Shown: positions 24,102 to 33,514 of the stretch, piece after piece
Position numbering within the stretch: position 1 is the stretch's first letter
How the letters are laid out: each line of letters begins with the position of its first letter
Assembly (NCBI GenBank): GCA_023374025.1
Contig: SIJG01000128.1
Span: 1-64,000, forward strand
Source of the DNA: Heterodera schachtii
Taxonomy: Eukaryota; Nematoda; Chromadorea; Rhabditida; Heteroderidae
Reading direction: 5' to 3'
Length of the DNA stretch: 64,000 bases
Program-made: the position numbers and the translations under genes
The notes under the pieces: generated by a model
Database searches by the model: none
What the model saw: the letters and a program-made list of their open reading frames with translations, nothing else
Told to the model about the DNA's origin: nothing

Positions 24102-24596
24102 CCACAGGAAAAAATTTTGGTAATACTTTGGTTTGTCCCTCCTATTCGAAAAAAATAAGAAATCTAAAAAATTCGTGTAGAACGACATTCCTGGGGGTTC
24201 TCGAGGTCGGCGATCACGAATCGAGCATCAGTTTTGGCTAATTTCGAACCCCGGACCCGAATTCGAACAAAAAGTCAAAAATTAAAGTTTTTCAAAATTT
24301 AATTTTATGTTTGAATCTACACAGAATGGCCAATTTTAAATGTCAGAACGGTTTGAGACCAATTTTAGCTTGTTTTAATAAATTTTAGAACAATAGTGAG
24401 AATTTTGAAAATTTTTAGTTTTCGACTTTTTGTTCGAATTCGGGTTCGGAGTCCGGTATTACAAGAAATGGATGCCAGATTCGTGACCAGAGACGAAAAC
24501 ACCCAGGATGGCGATTTTACACGACTTTTTAAAAAAAAATTTATTTTTCGAAAAATAGGGGTCAAACCAAAGTATTACCAAAAATTTTTCCCAGGG
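24102..24596. mobile_element. Fold-back (long inverted repeat) element A
   Basis: An approximately 495-bp imperfect palindrome. The left arm begins CCCACAGGAAAAAATTTTGG and runs through TAATACTTTGGTTTG, TCGTGTAGAACGACATTCCTGG and GATCACGAATCGAGCATC. The right arm carries the same blocks in reverse complement, ending TTACCAAAAATTTTTCCCAGG. Inner parts contain TTCGAACCCCGGACCCG and its inverse around a centre near 24345. There is no open reading frame of note. Confidence 0.88.
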
Positions 24597-25039
24597 CAAA
24601 AAATTCAATGAATTCTATCATTTTTCAGCCTTTAGATATTGCAAAAAGCCCCCCGGCGGGCGCGGCCAAAATTTGGGACAAACGGACGGGCTTTTTTGAC
24701 GGCCCGAGCCGGTCAGTTATCTGTCCGGTTCTTTCAATTCCGGGCTCTAGAATTAATTTTTCCCCGTCTTGACTTGATCATTTTATTATAAATTTGAAAA
24801 TTGTTTATTATGCCAATTGATTAATTTTTTTTTTTTGAAAAATTTCGCCCGTTTGAGTAGCTGCAGTGAAGCACACGTGTAACCTGTTGCTTTATAAAGA
24901 CCATATAAACGCTTTTGCGTCCGTATTGGGCTGTGTCTGTTGAGTGGGCGGTAGGGGGAAGGGAAGGCTGACTTAGGGAAGACAGCCGAAAGTCACACAA
25001 ATGGATTAAACATTCGATAATAGTGCAGTGAAAACAAAA

Positions 25040-28000
25040 ATGAATTTGCAGCAGCGCAAATCAAAAATGGCAAATGCTCGGCGTTCTGATTTTGGCGAAG
25101 AATTTGTGGAAAGACTTCGAAAAGACCGCTTCCGAAAGGCGTACATTTTGGTGAATGGACTTAGCAGTGGCGACGAGGAAGAGGACGAAGAAGAGCTTTG
25201 TTTTGAGGATGAGGACGACGAAATTGTCAGTTGCATTGGTGGGGTGGGTGCCACTTTTTTATGTGTGTTGTCCTTCCTCCCTGGGGTTGCTTTGTATGTC
25301 TCACGCCATGCCCATGCAATTTTCCGTTTTTTCAGGCCAGCTACACTTTGGATCCCCCGCGTCCCCCTCCCTCCGTCCATTCCTCGCGGCGTCCAGCTTC
25401 CGTAGCCAATAGCCAACGTGCCGGCGGAGCCTTTGGCTTTGATGCCCGAGACCTGTACTTTTTCGGGGTTTTATCCGAACTCACCGACAAATTTACACCG
25501 GTTTGTTATCTTTTTTGTCTTTATTCAACAATATTTTACAGGAACGGACAGCCCGTCTCATGGCCAAAACCCCTCCTCCTGCGGACTTTCGCTCGCTCGT
25601 CTCTATCGAACGGGTCGCATATTTGCTGTTCTTTTCGCTGTACGGCCGATATTTGAGTGTTGGCAAGTTTCACAATGTTTTCAATCGCGAGTTTTTCAAA
25701 TACACAAGTGCCGGAGATTCGGAGAGAGTCGCTTTCCTTAAGGTGCCATCGCCAATTTATGGGAAGGGACAGCAATTAATGTCCACCGTTCAGATTTGTC
25801 GAATAACTTTCGAGGAATACAAGCGAAGAGCAATTGAACACAACAAACGGGCCTACAAACTCTCACAAAAGCATATGTTCAGCGATGGGCGGGCGAGTCC
25901 CGACAGTCGGTGGGACAAAGCGCGAGTGACTTTTGTCTGATTTTATGTTTAAGGTTGAGCGATCGACCAAGCATAGAAAGCGAGGACGTGAACAGCATCG
26001 ACTCGCTGGCTAAAGGTCGGAAAGGGGCGCCATCGCCGCTTTTTGAATTTTTAGACTAAAATGGAAAACCGAAAAATTTAACTTTTTGTTCTAATTCGGT
26101 CCGGGGTTTGGTCGAAATGGGTACGGATTCGTGATCAGAGACCCCGAAACCCTTAGAAAATACGTTTCCCTTTTTGAAAAAGCAATATTTTTCGAAAAAT
26201 GGAGAACTTTACTATTACCCATTTATTCCGTCTTTTCATTACATACCTTAAATAGGGGGGGGGGGGGGGTCGACCCCCCCTGACTTCGTTCGTATGAGGG
26301 CCCGAAAGAGGGGGGGACTTCGTATTGGTTGGGACAAAAATGTGAAAAAATCTGGGGAAAGGTCGGAGACGAAGGGAAAAGAGAGAGGCGACTTCGTAAA
26401 GGCAAAAAAAATTTGAATAATTTAACAAAATCCTTTTAAATTTAGCCAATTTTGTACAAAAAATGCAACAAAAAATTTACGAAACTGAGTAATATTTGGG
26501 TTTTTTTAATCAAATAGAACTTGGTTTTTTTAACAAATTGTGCTCCAATTTTCAAAAATTTTTCCGGCGGCGCCTATCGGCACCGCCGGACCCCCCCCCC
26601 CCCCCCCCCCCCCCGGTTCTCCAAAAGTTTTTTTTTTTTTTTTGGAAAAAGCGCGCCGCAAAAAAAGCGGATTTGAAAAACAAAAATTTTTGGCCCAAGA
26701 GCAAAAAAAAAGCTCTTCGCGAAATTGTTACGGGCCTGAAGAGGACTTCGTAAATTTTGGTCTCCGACCCCCCCTGGGCTCCCCCTGGACCATACATTAA
26801 AAAGGGGGGTGGGTCGGAAAAAATTTTTGCGAAGGGGGGTCGGCCACCCGGTGACCTTTTTTTTTTTTTTGCTTTTCAAAAACCGTTTTTTTTCGGCGCG
26901 GTTTTTCCAAAAAATTTTCGGGAACATGGGGGGGCCGGCGGTGCCGATAGGCGCCGCCGGGAAAATTTTTGAAATTTTGTATGTGATTTGTTAACAGATT
27001 TTCACAAAAAAATGGCAAATTTTTGCGATTTTGAGCCAATTTTTAAGAAAAATAGGAATTTTTGGGTTCGGCGGTGCCGCCAGGCGCCGCCGGGGAAAAT
27101 TTTTTGGACTTTTTAATGAATTTGTTAAGAAAATTTTCAAAATTTGCGACCCCTCCTCGCTGCGAATCCCCTCCCCCCACCTCTTTTACACCGGCCCCCC
27201 CCTTCGCTGCGAACCCCCCCCCCCCCCCCCCCCCCCCCCTCGCTGGCCCCCTTTGCGAGCGAGGGGGGGGGGGGGGGGGTCCGACCCCCCCCTAAAAAAT
27301 GTATGCCCTGGACTTCGTTCGTATGAAGTTGGGTCGACCCCCCCCTACTATTTAAGGCATGCTTCATTATGCATCGGATGAGATACCATATAAACAACTA
27401 AAATTAATGTTGCTATATTTTCGTATGACATGGCCTCATCTTTATTAAATGACTTGCTAATTGCCTCTTTTAGTTCAAATTGGCGTTTTCTCCTTTCCGT
27501 TTAGAATTGATGTTTTTCCGTTTTCCCCACACTCCCGTTCGCTTTGGCCGTGGTGGAAGAATAATTTACGTGGACCCAACCCGCTCAGTTAGCACTGTCT
27601 GTATTGAGGACCTGAAGCGTTTCATTAAAGATGCTGAAGGACGGAGATACGTCGAAATTTTGGAAAGTTTTAAAGGTTGGCTTTTGCCTTTTCAATGTCG
27701 GCCTAATTTTCACTGTTTCCACAGGCCCTTTGCTTGTCGGTCACACTCCGTCTCAAACGCCGCTGCTATTCATCCAATGCCAAATCAATCGGCTCCTCCA
27801 ATCGGATGTTTATCGTGCCAATCCCTCTTCCGGTGATGCCAATGATTGTCTGCTCATTTGGAGTCTGCTCGAAATGCTCATTCGCCAGCACGGAGTGCGC
27901 TTTTCTCAATTTGTTCATTTCGATCCTTACAATTAATTTTCGTGCAAACTGTATAATACTTGTGTGCGTTTAATATATCGATAATTCCAGAAAGTGACTG

Positions 28001-31000
28001 GCCCTGACCTTGCTCGTCTGCTTTGTTCCAATCAGCCAAATCATTTGGCCGCGCTCCGAAAAAATTTTCTCAAAAGTGACGCTGACTTTGTGCGGAGTGC
28101 TTCTGCCATTTCTCGCCAAGACTCTGCTGATGCTGAACCATCCCTTGACATTTCCGCCATTGAACGAATGACACATTTTTTGCTTGGCGGTCACATTGAC
28201 GTATTTCTTACCATTTTTTTGCCAATTTATTTTTCTCTCCAGGAAGCCATTGACAGTGCCATCAGCGACGGACTTCTATTCGACGCGCTTTTGCTGGCCC
28301 ATCGTTTGTTTCGCGACGACAAGGACCGTTTGGAAGCGGTTGAGGGGCGTTTGATGGCTTATAGGTCGCCCGATCATCCGATCACCACCCTGTTGAGCGT
28401 CGCAGCCGATCAGCCCGTCCCTTTACTGGTTGATTTTGCGTTTCTAACGGAACCTTTCTTTTCCGACTTGACATTTCCCTTCAGACCAATCCAACTTCAT
28501 ATGAAACCAACGGTTGGCGTTCGCACATTGCAATTGTTCTTGCCAACTTACAAAGTCCGACTGCGATGAACGCCGTTTATCAGCTTGGCCTGGCTTTGGC
28601 ACAAAAGGAGTTCAATTCGGCCGCGGATTTCTGTTTTCTTGCAGTAAATTTGTTGTACGGATTCGATTGCTTCCAAGAACAACAATCGTAAATTTGAACT
28701 CATTCACCTGTCATTTTTTCTTTATTTTGACTGGAAGGGATGAAAATCACCGCCGTACAATTCGTCTGATCAGCGCCACTTTGCCTGACGATGGGGCAAA
28801 TTCATTCCTTTCGCGTTTTGGGTTCGATTGATCTTTTGCGGAATATATTGTTCTTTTCAGCTGGTCTATTTTGGATTATCAGGCGACCGAACTGTTCGAT
28901 TTCGCCCTGCAATTAGCCAACCCAAACAGTCCCACTTTGTTGTCCAAATCCCATTATTATGCAAAGGTTCGTCTTCAATACGCGCAATTGTTGGATGAAT
29001 TGGGCGGATTCAAACATGCGGTTGAGCTCTATCGACTCGGTAGGACTTGCTTATTTTGTTGCTCCAAAGAAGGAATTGGTGTGGAGTGTTAGTTCGGACT
29101 ACATTCATTTTCTGATAAATTTCAGAGACTTCCAACCATTCGAAGACACCGTCGCCTCCTCCACTCGTTCCTTCTGTTCACAAAACCAAATTAGCTCATC
29201 TCAAAAGGCAGAACCACGAGCCAACACCTGCCGTTGCTCCTGCTCCACCTACTTTCCTACCAGTGCAGTTGCAGTCGACATCCAAACCGGACCATGAGCC
29301 AACCCCTTTTGCCGTTGCTCCTGCTTCACATACTTTCCAACCAGTGCAGTCGGCCTCCACGCAGGGCCAAGAGCCAACGGCTTTTGCACTTGCTCCTGCT
29401 TCACAAACTTTCCTACCAGTGCAGTCGGCCTCCACGCAGGGCCAAGAGCCAACCCCTTTTGCCGTTGCTCCTGTTCCACATACTTTCCAACCAGTGCAGT
29501 TGCAGTCGGTCTCCAAACCGGACCATGAGCCAACCCCTTTTGCCGTTGCTCCTGTTCCACATACTTTCCAACCAGTGCAGTCGGCCTCCAGACAAGACCA
29601 CGAGCCAACACTTTTTGCGGATGCCTCTGTTCCACATACTTTACAATCAGTTCAGTCGGCCTCCATGCAGGACCAAGAGCCAACGGCTTTTGCCGTTCCT
29701 TCTGCTCCACATACTTTCCTACCAGTTCAGTCTGCCTCAAAAGGAATTCCGGACCACTCTGTTCGTTCGCCCAACAGTTTTGACGGTGAGACGGCATTTT
29801 GGGTGGATAGATAACATCAGGGGCGTATCTAGAAAAAACTTTTGGGGGGGGGGGGGCCCGACCTGAAGACCTTTTTTTTTTTTTTTTTTGCTCTTCAACT
29901 GAAGACCTTTTTTTTTCTATTTACCTAATAAAAAATTTTTTTCCCCGCTGCTGGGTTAAAACTGCACTTTTTCACTAAAATAGATTCAATTTTGGCCGTT
30001 TTAAGGCTACAAACTTGTAAAAATAGTGGAAAATGGAGGTCCGGCGGTGCCGATAGGCGCCGCCGGGAAAAATTTTGAAAATTTGAGTGCTATTTGTTAC
30101 GCAAATTGCCTATAGAATTTTTAAATTTTCGTTTGGGGGGGGGAATTCGAAAAAATTTTCCATTATTTGCTGGAAAATTTTTAAAAATTTTCGTTTCGGG
30201 GGGGGGGGGGGGGGGAATTCCCCCCCTTTCCCCCCCCCCCTAGATACGCCCTTGGATAACATACATGAAAAAAGAGGGCGGGGGCGGGAGAGGTCAGAAA
30301 CTTGCCTTTAGGAAATACCCCCCCTGTCTACCTATGATAGAAGATAAGCAGCCTTCAGATAAGGCCCGTATAGAAACATTTGAAACCAATAGTTCGGTAG
30401 TGCGGACATGCTCCTCCTGAGAAATTCTTTTGGATCTTTTGTTGAGAAAATTTCTCCAAATTTTTAAAAATTGTCAGATTGAGAGTAACCCCCCCCCCCC
30501 AACCGCCCTGGCAATAAGCCGGCTTTGGCTTTTTTTCTCACAACCAATTTTTTGTTATTTAAGATCGCTATGAATATAAGCACCGCCCTTCGAGGAGTCC
30601 GTCCCCGTCCTCCGCTGCCACTTTGACACATTCTCCTCCCAATGTCTCTTCTGTTCATAAATTTGTGGAAGATTCCAAAAAGAGCGAAAGTGGTGGTGGT
30701 GGCGGAAAAGGATTTCTTCGCGGCTTTCTCTCGAAGATTAAAGCGCCTATGGAGTCTAAAGAAATGAAACTGCCGAAGGACAATAACCCCAAGGTATTAT
30801 TGAACCGGTCGATTTGACCAACCTTTCCGAAATTGGTAAAATGCTTTTGCATTGACTGCTATTTCGGTGTTCAGATTGTGTGGGACTCGCAGTTGGGCCG
30901 TTACGTCGACCAAGAACAAGAACAGCAACCACAAGAGGAGCTCGCGCCCCCTCCTATCATGCCGACATATCAGCCGCAACAGTGGCAACAAATAGCCCAA

Positions 31001-31168
31001 CCAGCGGAGCAGCAGCAACCGCCAACAGCGCCGTCTGTTGGCCGTGCTTTCCAAGGAGTAAAAAGTCGGTCGAAGGCCGCCAAATTTATTTGTTATTTTA
31101 GAAGTCGAGATATGCCAATGCATGGAATTCGTAAAACGCATAAGAATAAAGCAGTTGTTGTGATTTAA
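25040..31168 (+). CDS. sec-16: Sec16, COPII ER exit-site scaffold
   Basis: Sec16 organises ER exit sites and binds COPII coat proteins. The central conserved domain starts near 27525 (FPHTPVRFGRGGRIIYV) and the ACE1-type helical region follows: FKGPLLVGHTPSQTP, CLLIWSLLEMLIRQHG, KVTGPDLARLLCSNQ, ERMTHFLLGGHIDEAIDSA, ALLLAHRLF, WRSHIAIVLANL (28520-28555), YQLGLALAQKEFNSAADFC, and YAQLLDELGGFKHAVELY. A 7-copy Pro-rich repeat lies at 29215-29755. The C-terminal exon has GFLRGFLSKIK and LPKDNNPK, then IVWDSQLGRYVDQ, the small conserved C-terminal motif of Sec16, ending in a Gln-rich tail at 31168. The acidic N-terminal exons at 25040-25940 are assigned to the same gene by continuity only. Introns near 26020-27460 and 29786-30560 contain transposons. 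Core identity strong, N-terminus less so. Confidence 0.87.
26040..26160 (-). repeat. Remnant of fold-back family (half element)
   Basis: One arm only: TTGTTCTAATTCGGTCCGGGG followed by a GGATTCGTGATCAGAGACC block. Both match the inner part of the right arms of the fold-back elements at 24102, 34622 and 35349. It lies in a Sec16 intron directly upstream of a GC-rich composite insertion. Confidence 0.7.
26246..27357. mobile_element. Composite GC-rich non-autonomous element in Sec16 intron
   Basis: The ends are inverted: CCTTAAATAG followed by a G run on the left, and a C run followed by CTATTTAAGG on the right. Inside are long poly-C and poly-G tracts, direct copies of GACTTCGTTCGTATGA at 26282 and 27308, and three copies of a 26-bp palindromic core (26564-26589, 26935-26960, variant 27069-27093). 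The 26520-27000 part is itself an inverted repeat around a centre near 26760. It looks like nested MITEs. Frames through it are Pro/Gly-rich artefacts. The target duplication is not clear. Confidence 0.75.
29215..29755 (+). repeat. In-frame 75-nt tandem repeat in Sec16
   Basis: Seven copies of a 25-residue unit of the form DHEPTPFAVAPVPHTFQPVQ plus SASTQ, two of which have a 2-residue insertion (PVQLQS). It is in frame with the Sec16 C-terminal half and is rich in Pro, Ala and Gln, consistent with the disordered regions of this protein. Confidence 0.9.
29818..30254. mobile_element. hAT-type MITE in Sec16 intron
   Basis: A 437-bp element with terminal inverted repeats CAGGGGCGTATCTAG on the left and CTAGATACGCCCTTG on the right. 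Both sides carry the 8-bp direct repeat GATAACAT (29810-29817, 30255-30262). Inside are G and C homopolymers and one copy of the 26-bp palindromic core (30043-30068). It lies after a splice donor near 29786, so it is intronic. No coding capacity. Confidence 0.93.
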
Positions 31169-31209
31169 TTGACTTTCTCTTAGTTTCTAACGGTTTTACA
31201 GTCATTGTG

Positions 31210-31215
31210 AATAAA
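31210..31215 (+). terminator. Poly(A) signal AATAAA of Sec16
   Basis: A canonical AATAAA sits 42 bp after the Sec16 stop codon and about 118 bp before the next start codon. Confidence 0.6.
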
Positions 31216-31332
31216 TAAGAATCAAAACTTTTTCGCTACAATGTGATTTTTAATTCACGGGAAGATGATAAATTTCTGGCATAATTATTGCATTTTTTAT
31301 CTTAAATAGACATTTACTCATCGTTGGCTAAA

Positions 31333-32590
31333 ATGCACGACCGTAACATTTTTAAACTTTGCCCGCCTAATTATGAACTCCTTGCAAGGAAATACCACGA
31401 TTTCAGAGTCAAATGTTTTATTGGGGCGGGTGGAAAGGTAACTATTGAAAATGTCCTCATTTTTGCTCTGCATATTTTGAAGTGCCTTTTTAGGTTTGTG
31501 TGAATTTCGCAGATGCTGAGTCCGTGCGTTTGTTGTCCCAAATTTTGCTGATTGAATACTTCCAATTGAATGTCCAACTTCCAATCGGTCGTCTCGTGCC
31601 GCGCGTCCCCCAGCGATTAAATTACATTTTATTAGTGGAGGATTTGATTTGCAAAAATAATTTCGATACTTCCAACGTTTGGGGATTTGACATTGGTACT
31701 AACTAATCTCTCTCTGACTCGGATAACTAAATAATTTCTGGGACGGGTGCTTCGTGCATATTCCCGCTTTTGGGGGCACGCCTAAATGGATGGAATTTTG
31801 TGGCGACAGAAGTGGACGCGAATTCATTCGCTTACGCAGCACAGAACGTCGACCGAAACAATTTGAAGGGACGGATTTTAGTGGAGCAAACGGAGGGAAA
31901 TTCGCTTCTGAAAGTTATTGTCTGTCTTATTTTAGTGATCGGGTAATTCGGTTCAGGAAGTGATGTCGAAGGGACCGCACAAAGACAAAAAGTTTACTTT
32001 TTCTATGTGTAACCCGCCATTTTTTGACCCCGACGAAGCCACGCAAGTTAGTCATAATTGGTATATTCCAATTGCCCACTTAATTAAGAAATTTACCGTC
32101 AATTCCGCTGGGAATACAATGACAAATTTGTTAGTTAGCGATCGCAACAACTCCCCAGGCAAATGCCCGCCCCATTCTGCCACCACAGCAACGCGCACAG
32201 AACTTTCTTATGCGGTACCTTTTCATTCGTCAAAAAGGAAGTGATTACATTATTAGGGAGGTGAAAGTGCTTTTATCATCAAAATGTTAGAAGAAAGCGT
32301 CGATTTGAGCAAAACTTTTTGGTATGATTTGCATTCATTGGGCTGACAATTACACTAATCTTTTCTTTTTTTGTTAGTTTTTTTACAACGATGGTTGGGA
32401 AAATGGCGAGCTTAAAACTGCTTAAGGAGGAGCTAAACAGAAGAGAAATTCGGTGGTCTGTCCACTCATTGTGCCAAGGGAAAACCACGAGATGGGTAAA
32501 CGTGGAAAAGGCGGAGAAAGAAACGATTCGATTGTCTTTGTTGTTTAGGTTTTGACGTGGACATTTTTGGATGACTTCAAAATCGAATAA
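31333..32590 (+). CDS. mett-10: METTL16/METT-10 RNA N6-adenosine methyltransferase
   Basis: Family members methylate adenosine in U6 snRNA and in SAM-synthetase transcripts. The protein starts MHDRNIFKLCPPNYELLARKY, the typical METTL16 N-terminus. Exon 2 contains RLVPRVPQRLNYILLVEDLI and the SAM-binding DIG, which continues in the next exon as TGASCIFPLLGARLNGW, then ATEVDANSFAYAAQNV. The catalytic NPPF motif is seen in FSMCNPPFFDPDEAT (near 32010). The C-terminal part has TTMVGKMASLKLLKEEL, CQGKTTRW and VLTWTFLDDF before the stop at 32590. It is short, ending after the methyltransferase domain with no vertebrate-type C-terminal region. The intron at 31696-31740 lacks an AG at its 3' end (see findings). 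It follows Sec16 by 164 bp on the same strand. Confidence 0.9.
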
Positions 32591-32591
32591 A
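32586..32591 (+). terminator. Poly(A) signal overlapping the METTL16 stop
   Basis: AATAAA overlaps the TAA stop of the METTL16 gene. This implies a very short 3' UTR, about 100 bp before the next start codon, as in nematode operons. Confidence 0.5.
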
Positions 32592-32689
32592 ATAATAATA
32601 ATTTACCTTTCTTATGGCACAAAAATTGATCATTTTTATAATACTATTTTAATTGATGTTTTATTTCAATTTTTGTTTGATTAACAGAA

Positions 32690-33215
32690 ATGAATCGTGC
32701 CGCTGCAAACGAAGTCTCCGTTTTTGACGATTTTCATTCTGACATAGAAAAGTCGAAGAAAATTAACAAAGATCGGTTGTCCAAATTTTGTCCTAAACTT
32801 TTCAAGAAGGAAAATGGGATTGGAATGTCTTCAATTGCTTCGGTGCCTTTTGAAGCACTTTTGGCCGGTGAATTCGTCTTCCCATGTTCCTCCATCCATT
32901 CGTATGTTCACAATGCCTACAAATCGAAGAATCCCGCCGAAATTGCGGATGAATTGGAATTGTTGCTGGATAAATTAACGGATTTTTGCCGAAGTGACTC
33001 CGACTTTGAGAAGGTGTGTTCATTTATTTTCACCACATAATTCCCACAAAACTGTTTAGATTCTGAATTTTTCTCTCGTATTGTCCGATTGTTTTGGCCG
33101 TTTATTTTTCGATTGCAAATCGCCCGAATTGAATATGAAATTAGTGCGGATGCAGGAAAAAGTTAAAAACCTGGTTGGCATTTCAATACAAAGGCGGTTG
33201 AATTACTATAAATAA
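32690..33215 (+). CDS. Unknown conserved-looking small protein
   Basis: I do not recognise this gene. Two exons (32690 to about 33012, and 33061 to 33215) join as DFEK/ILNFSLVLSDCFGRLFFDC, giving about 159 residues. The sequence is mostly helical in character, with Leu-rich stretches (ELELLLDKLTDFC), a Lys-rich N-terminal third and no signal peptide or membrane segment. The acceptor-like TTAACAG lies 2 nt before the ATG, which suits trans-splicing of a spliced leader. It begins 100 bp after the METTL16 stop on the same strand, so it is probably a downstream operon gene. A role in RNA modification is possible from position alone and is not supported by sequence. Confidence 0.65.
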
Positions 33216-33456
33216 CAAATTAAGACGTCAGCACAATTTTTATTCGCCCAAAATATGGCCCTAATCAAGAACAAAGCTGCTTTTGTCCCTTCATTTGATG
33301 CCTGTTCAGATTATATTGTAAAAGAAATTCGAATGCGTGAACTCTAACAAATATTTTTTGTTCTCGCTAAATTTTTCTTTTGTTAAAATTCTCAAATTCG
33401 ACGAATAATTTTGATTTTCATACTTGTTGATTTTTTAAAAGTCTTATAAAGATATC

Positions 33457-33462
33457 AATAAA
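33457..33462 (+). terminator. Poly(A) signal AATAAA
   Basis: Lies 242 bp after the stop of the small unknown gene and 53 bp before the next start codon. It is the likely 3' end signal of the former. Confidence 0.4.
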
Positions 33463-33514
33463 ATATCGTACTGTGTTATCGTATTATTCCTTATTAAACC
33501 CGTTATAGCAACCG

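Larger units (their letters stand above)
23431..25039. other. Intergenic region with fold-back element
   Basis: Contains a fold-back repeat at 24102-24596. A further inverted pair flanks 23650-23850: AGTTGACTTTAGT-like and CCCAGGTG/CACCTGGG segments. A TATA-like TTTATAAAG lies near 24890, upstream of Sec16. No gene recognised. Confidence 0.55.

Noticed and set aside
26496..27397. Pro/Gly-rich overlapping frames in the Sec16 intron
   Set aside because: Composition of poly-C/poly-G tracts inside transposons; no conserved domain.
29249..29797. Minus-strand frame opposite the Sec16 repeat
   Set aside because: Shadow of the 75-nt repeat. The plus frame is in phase with recognised Sec16 exons.
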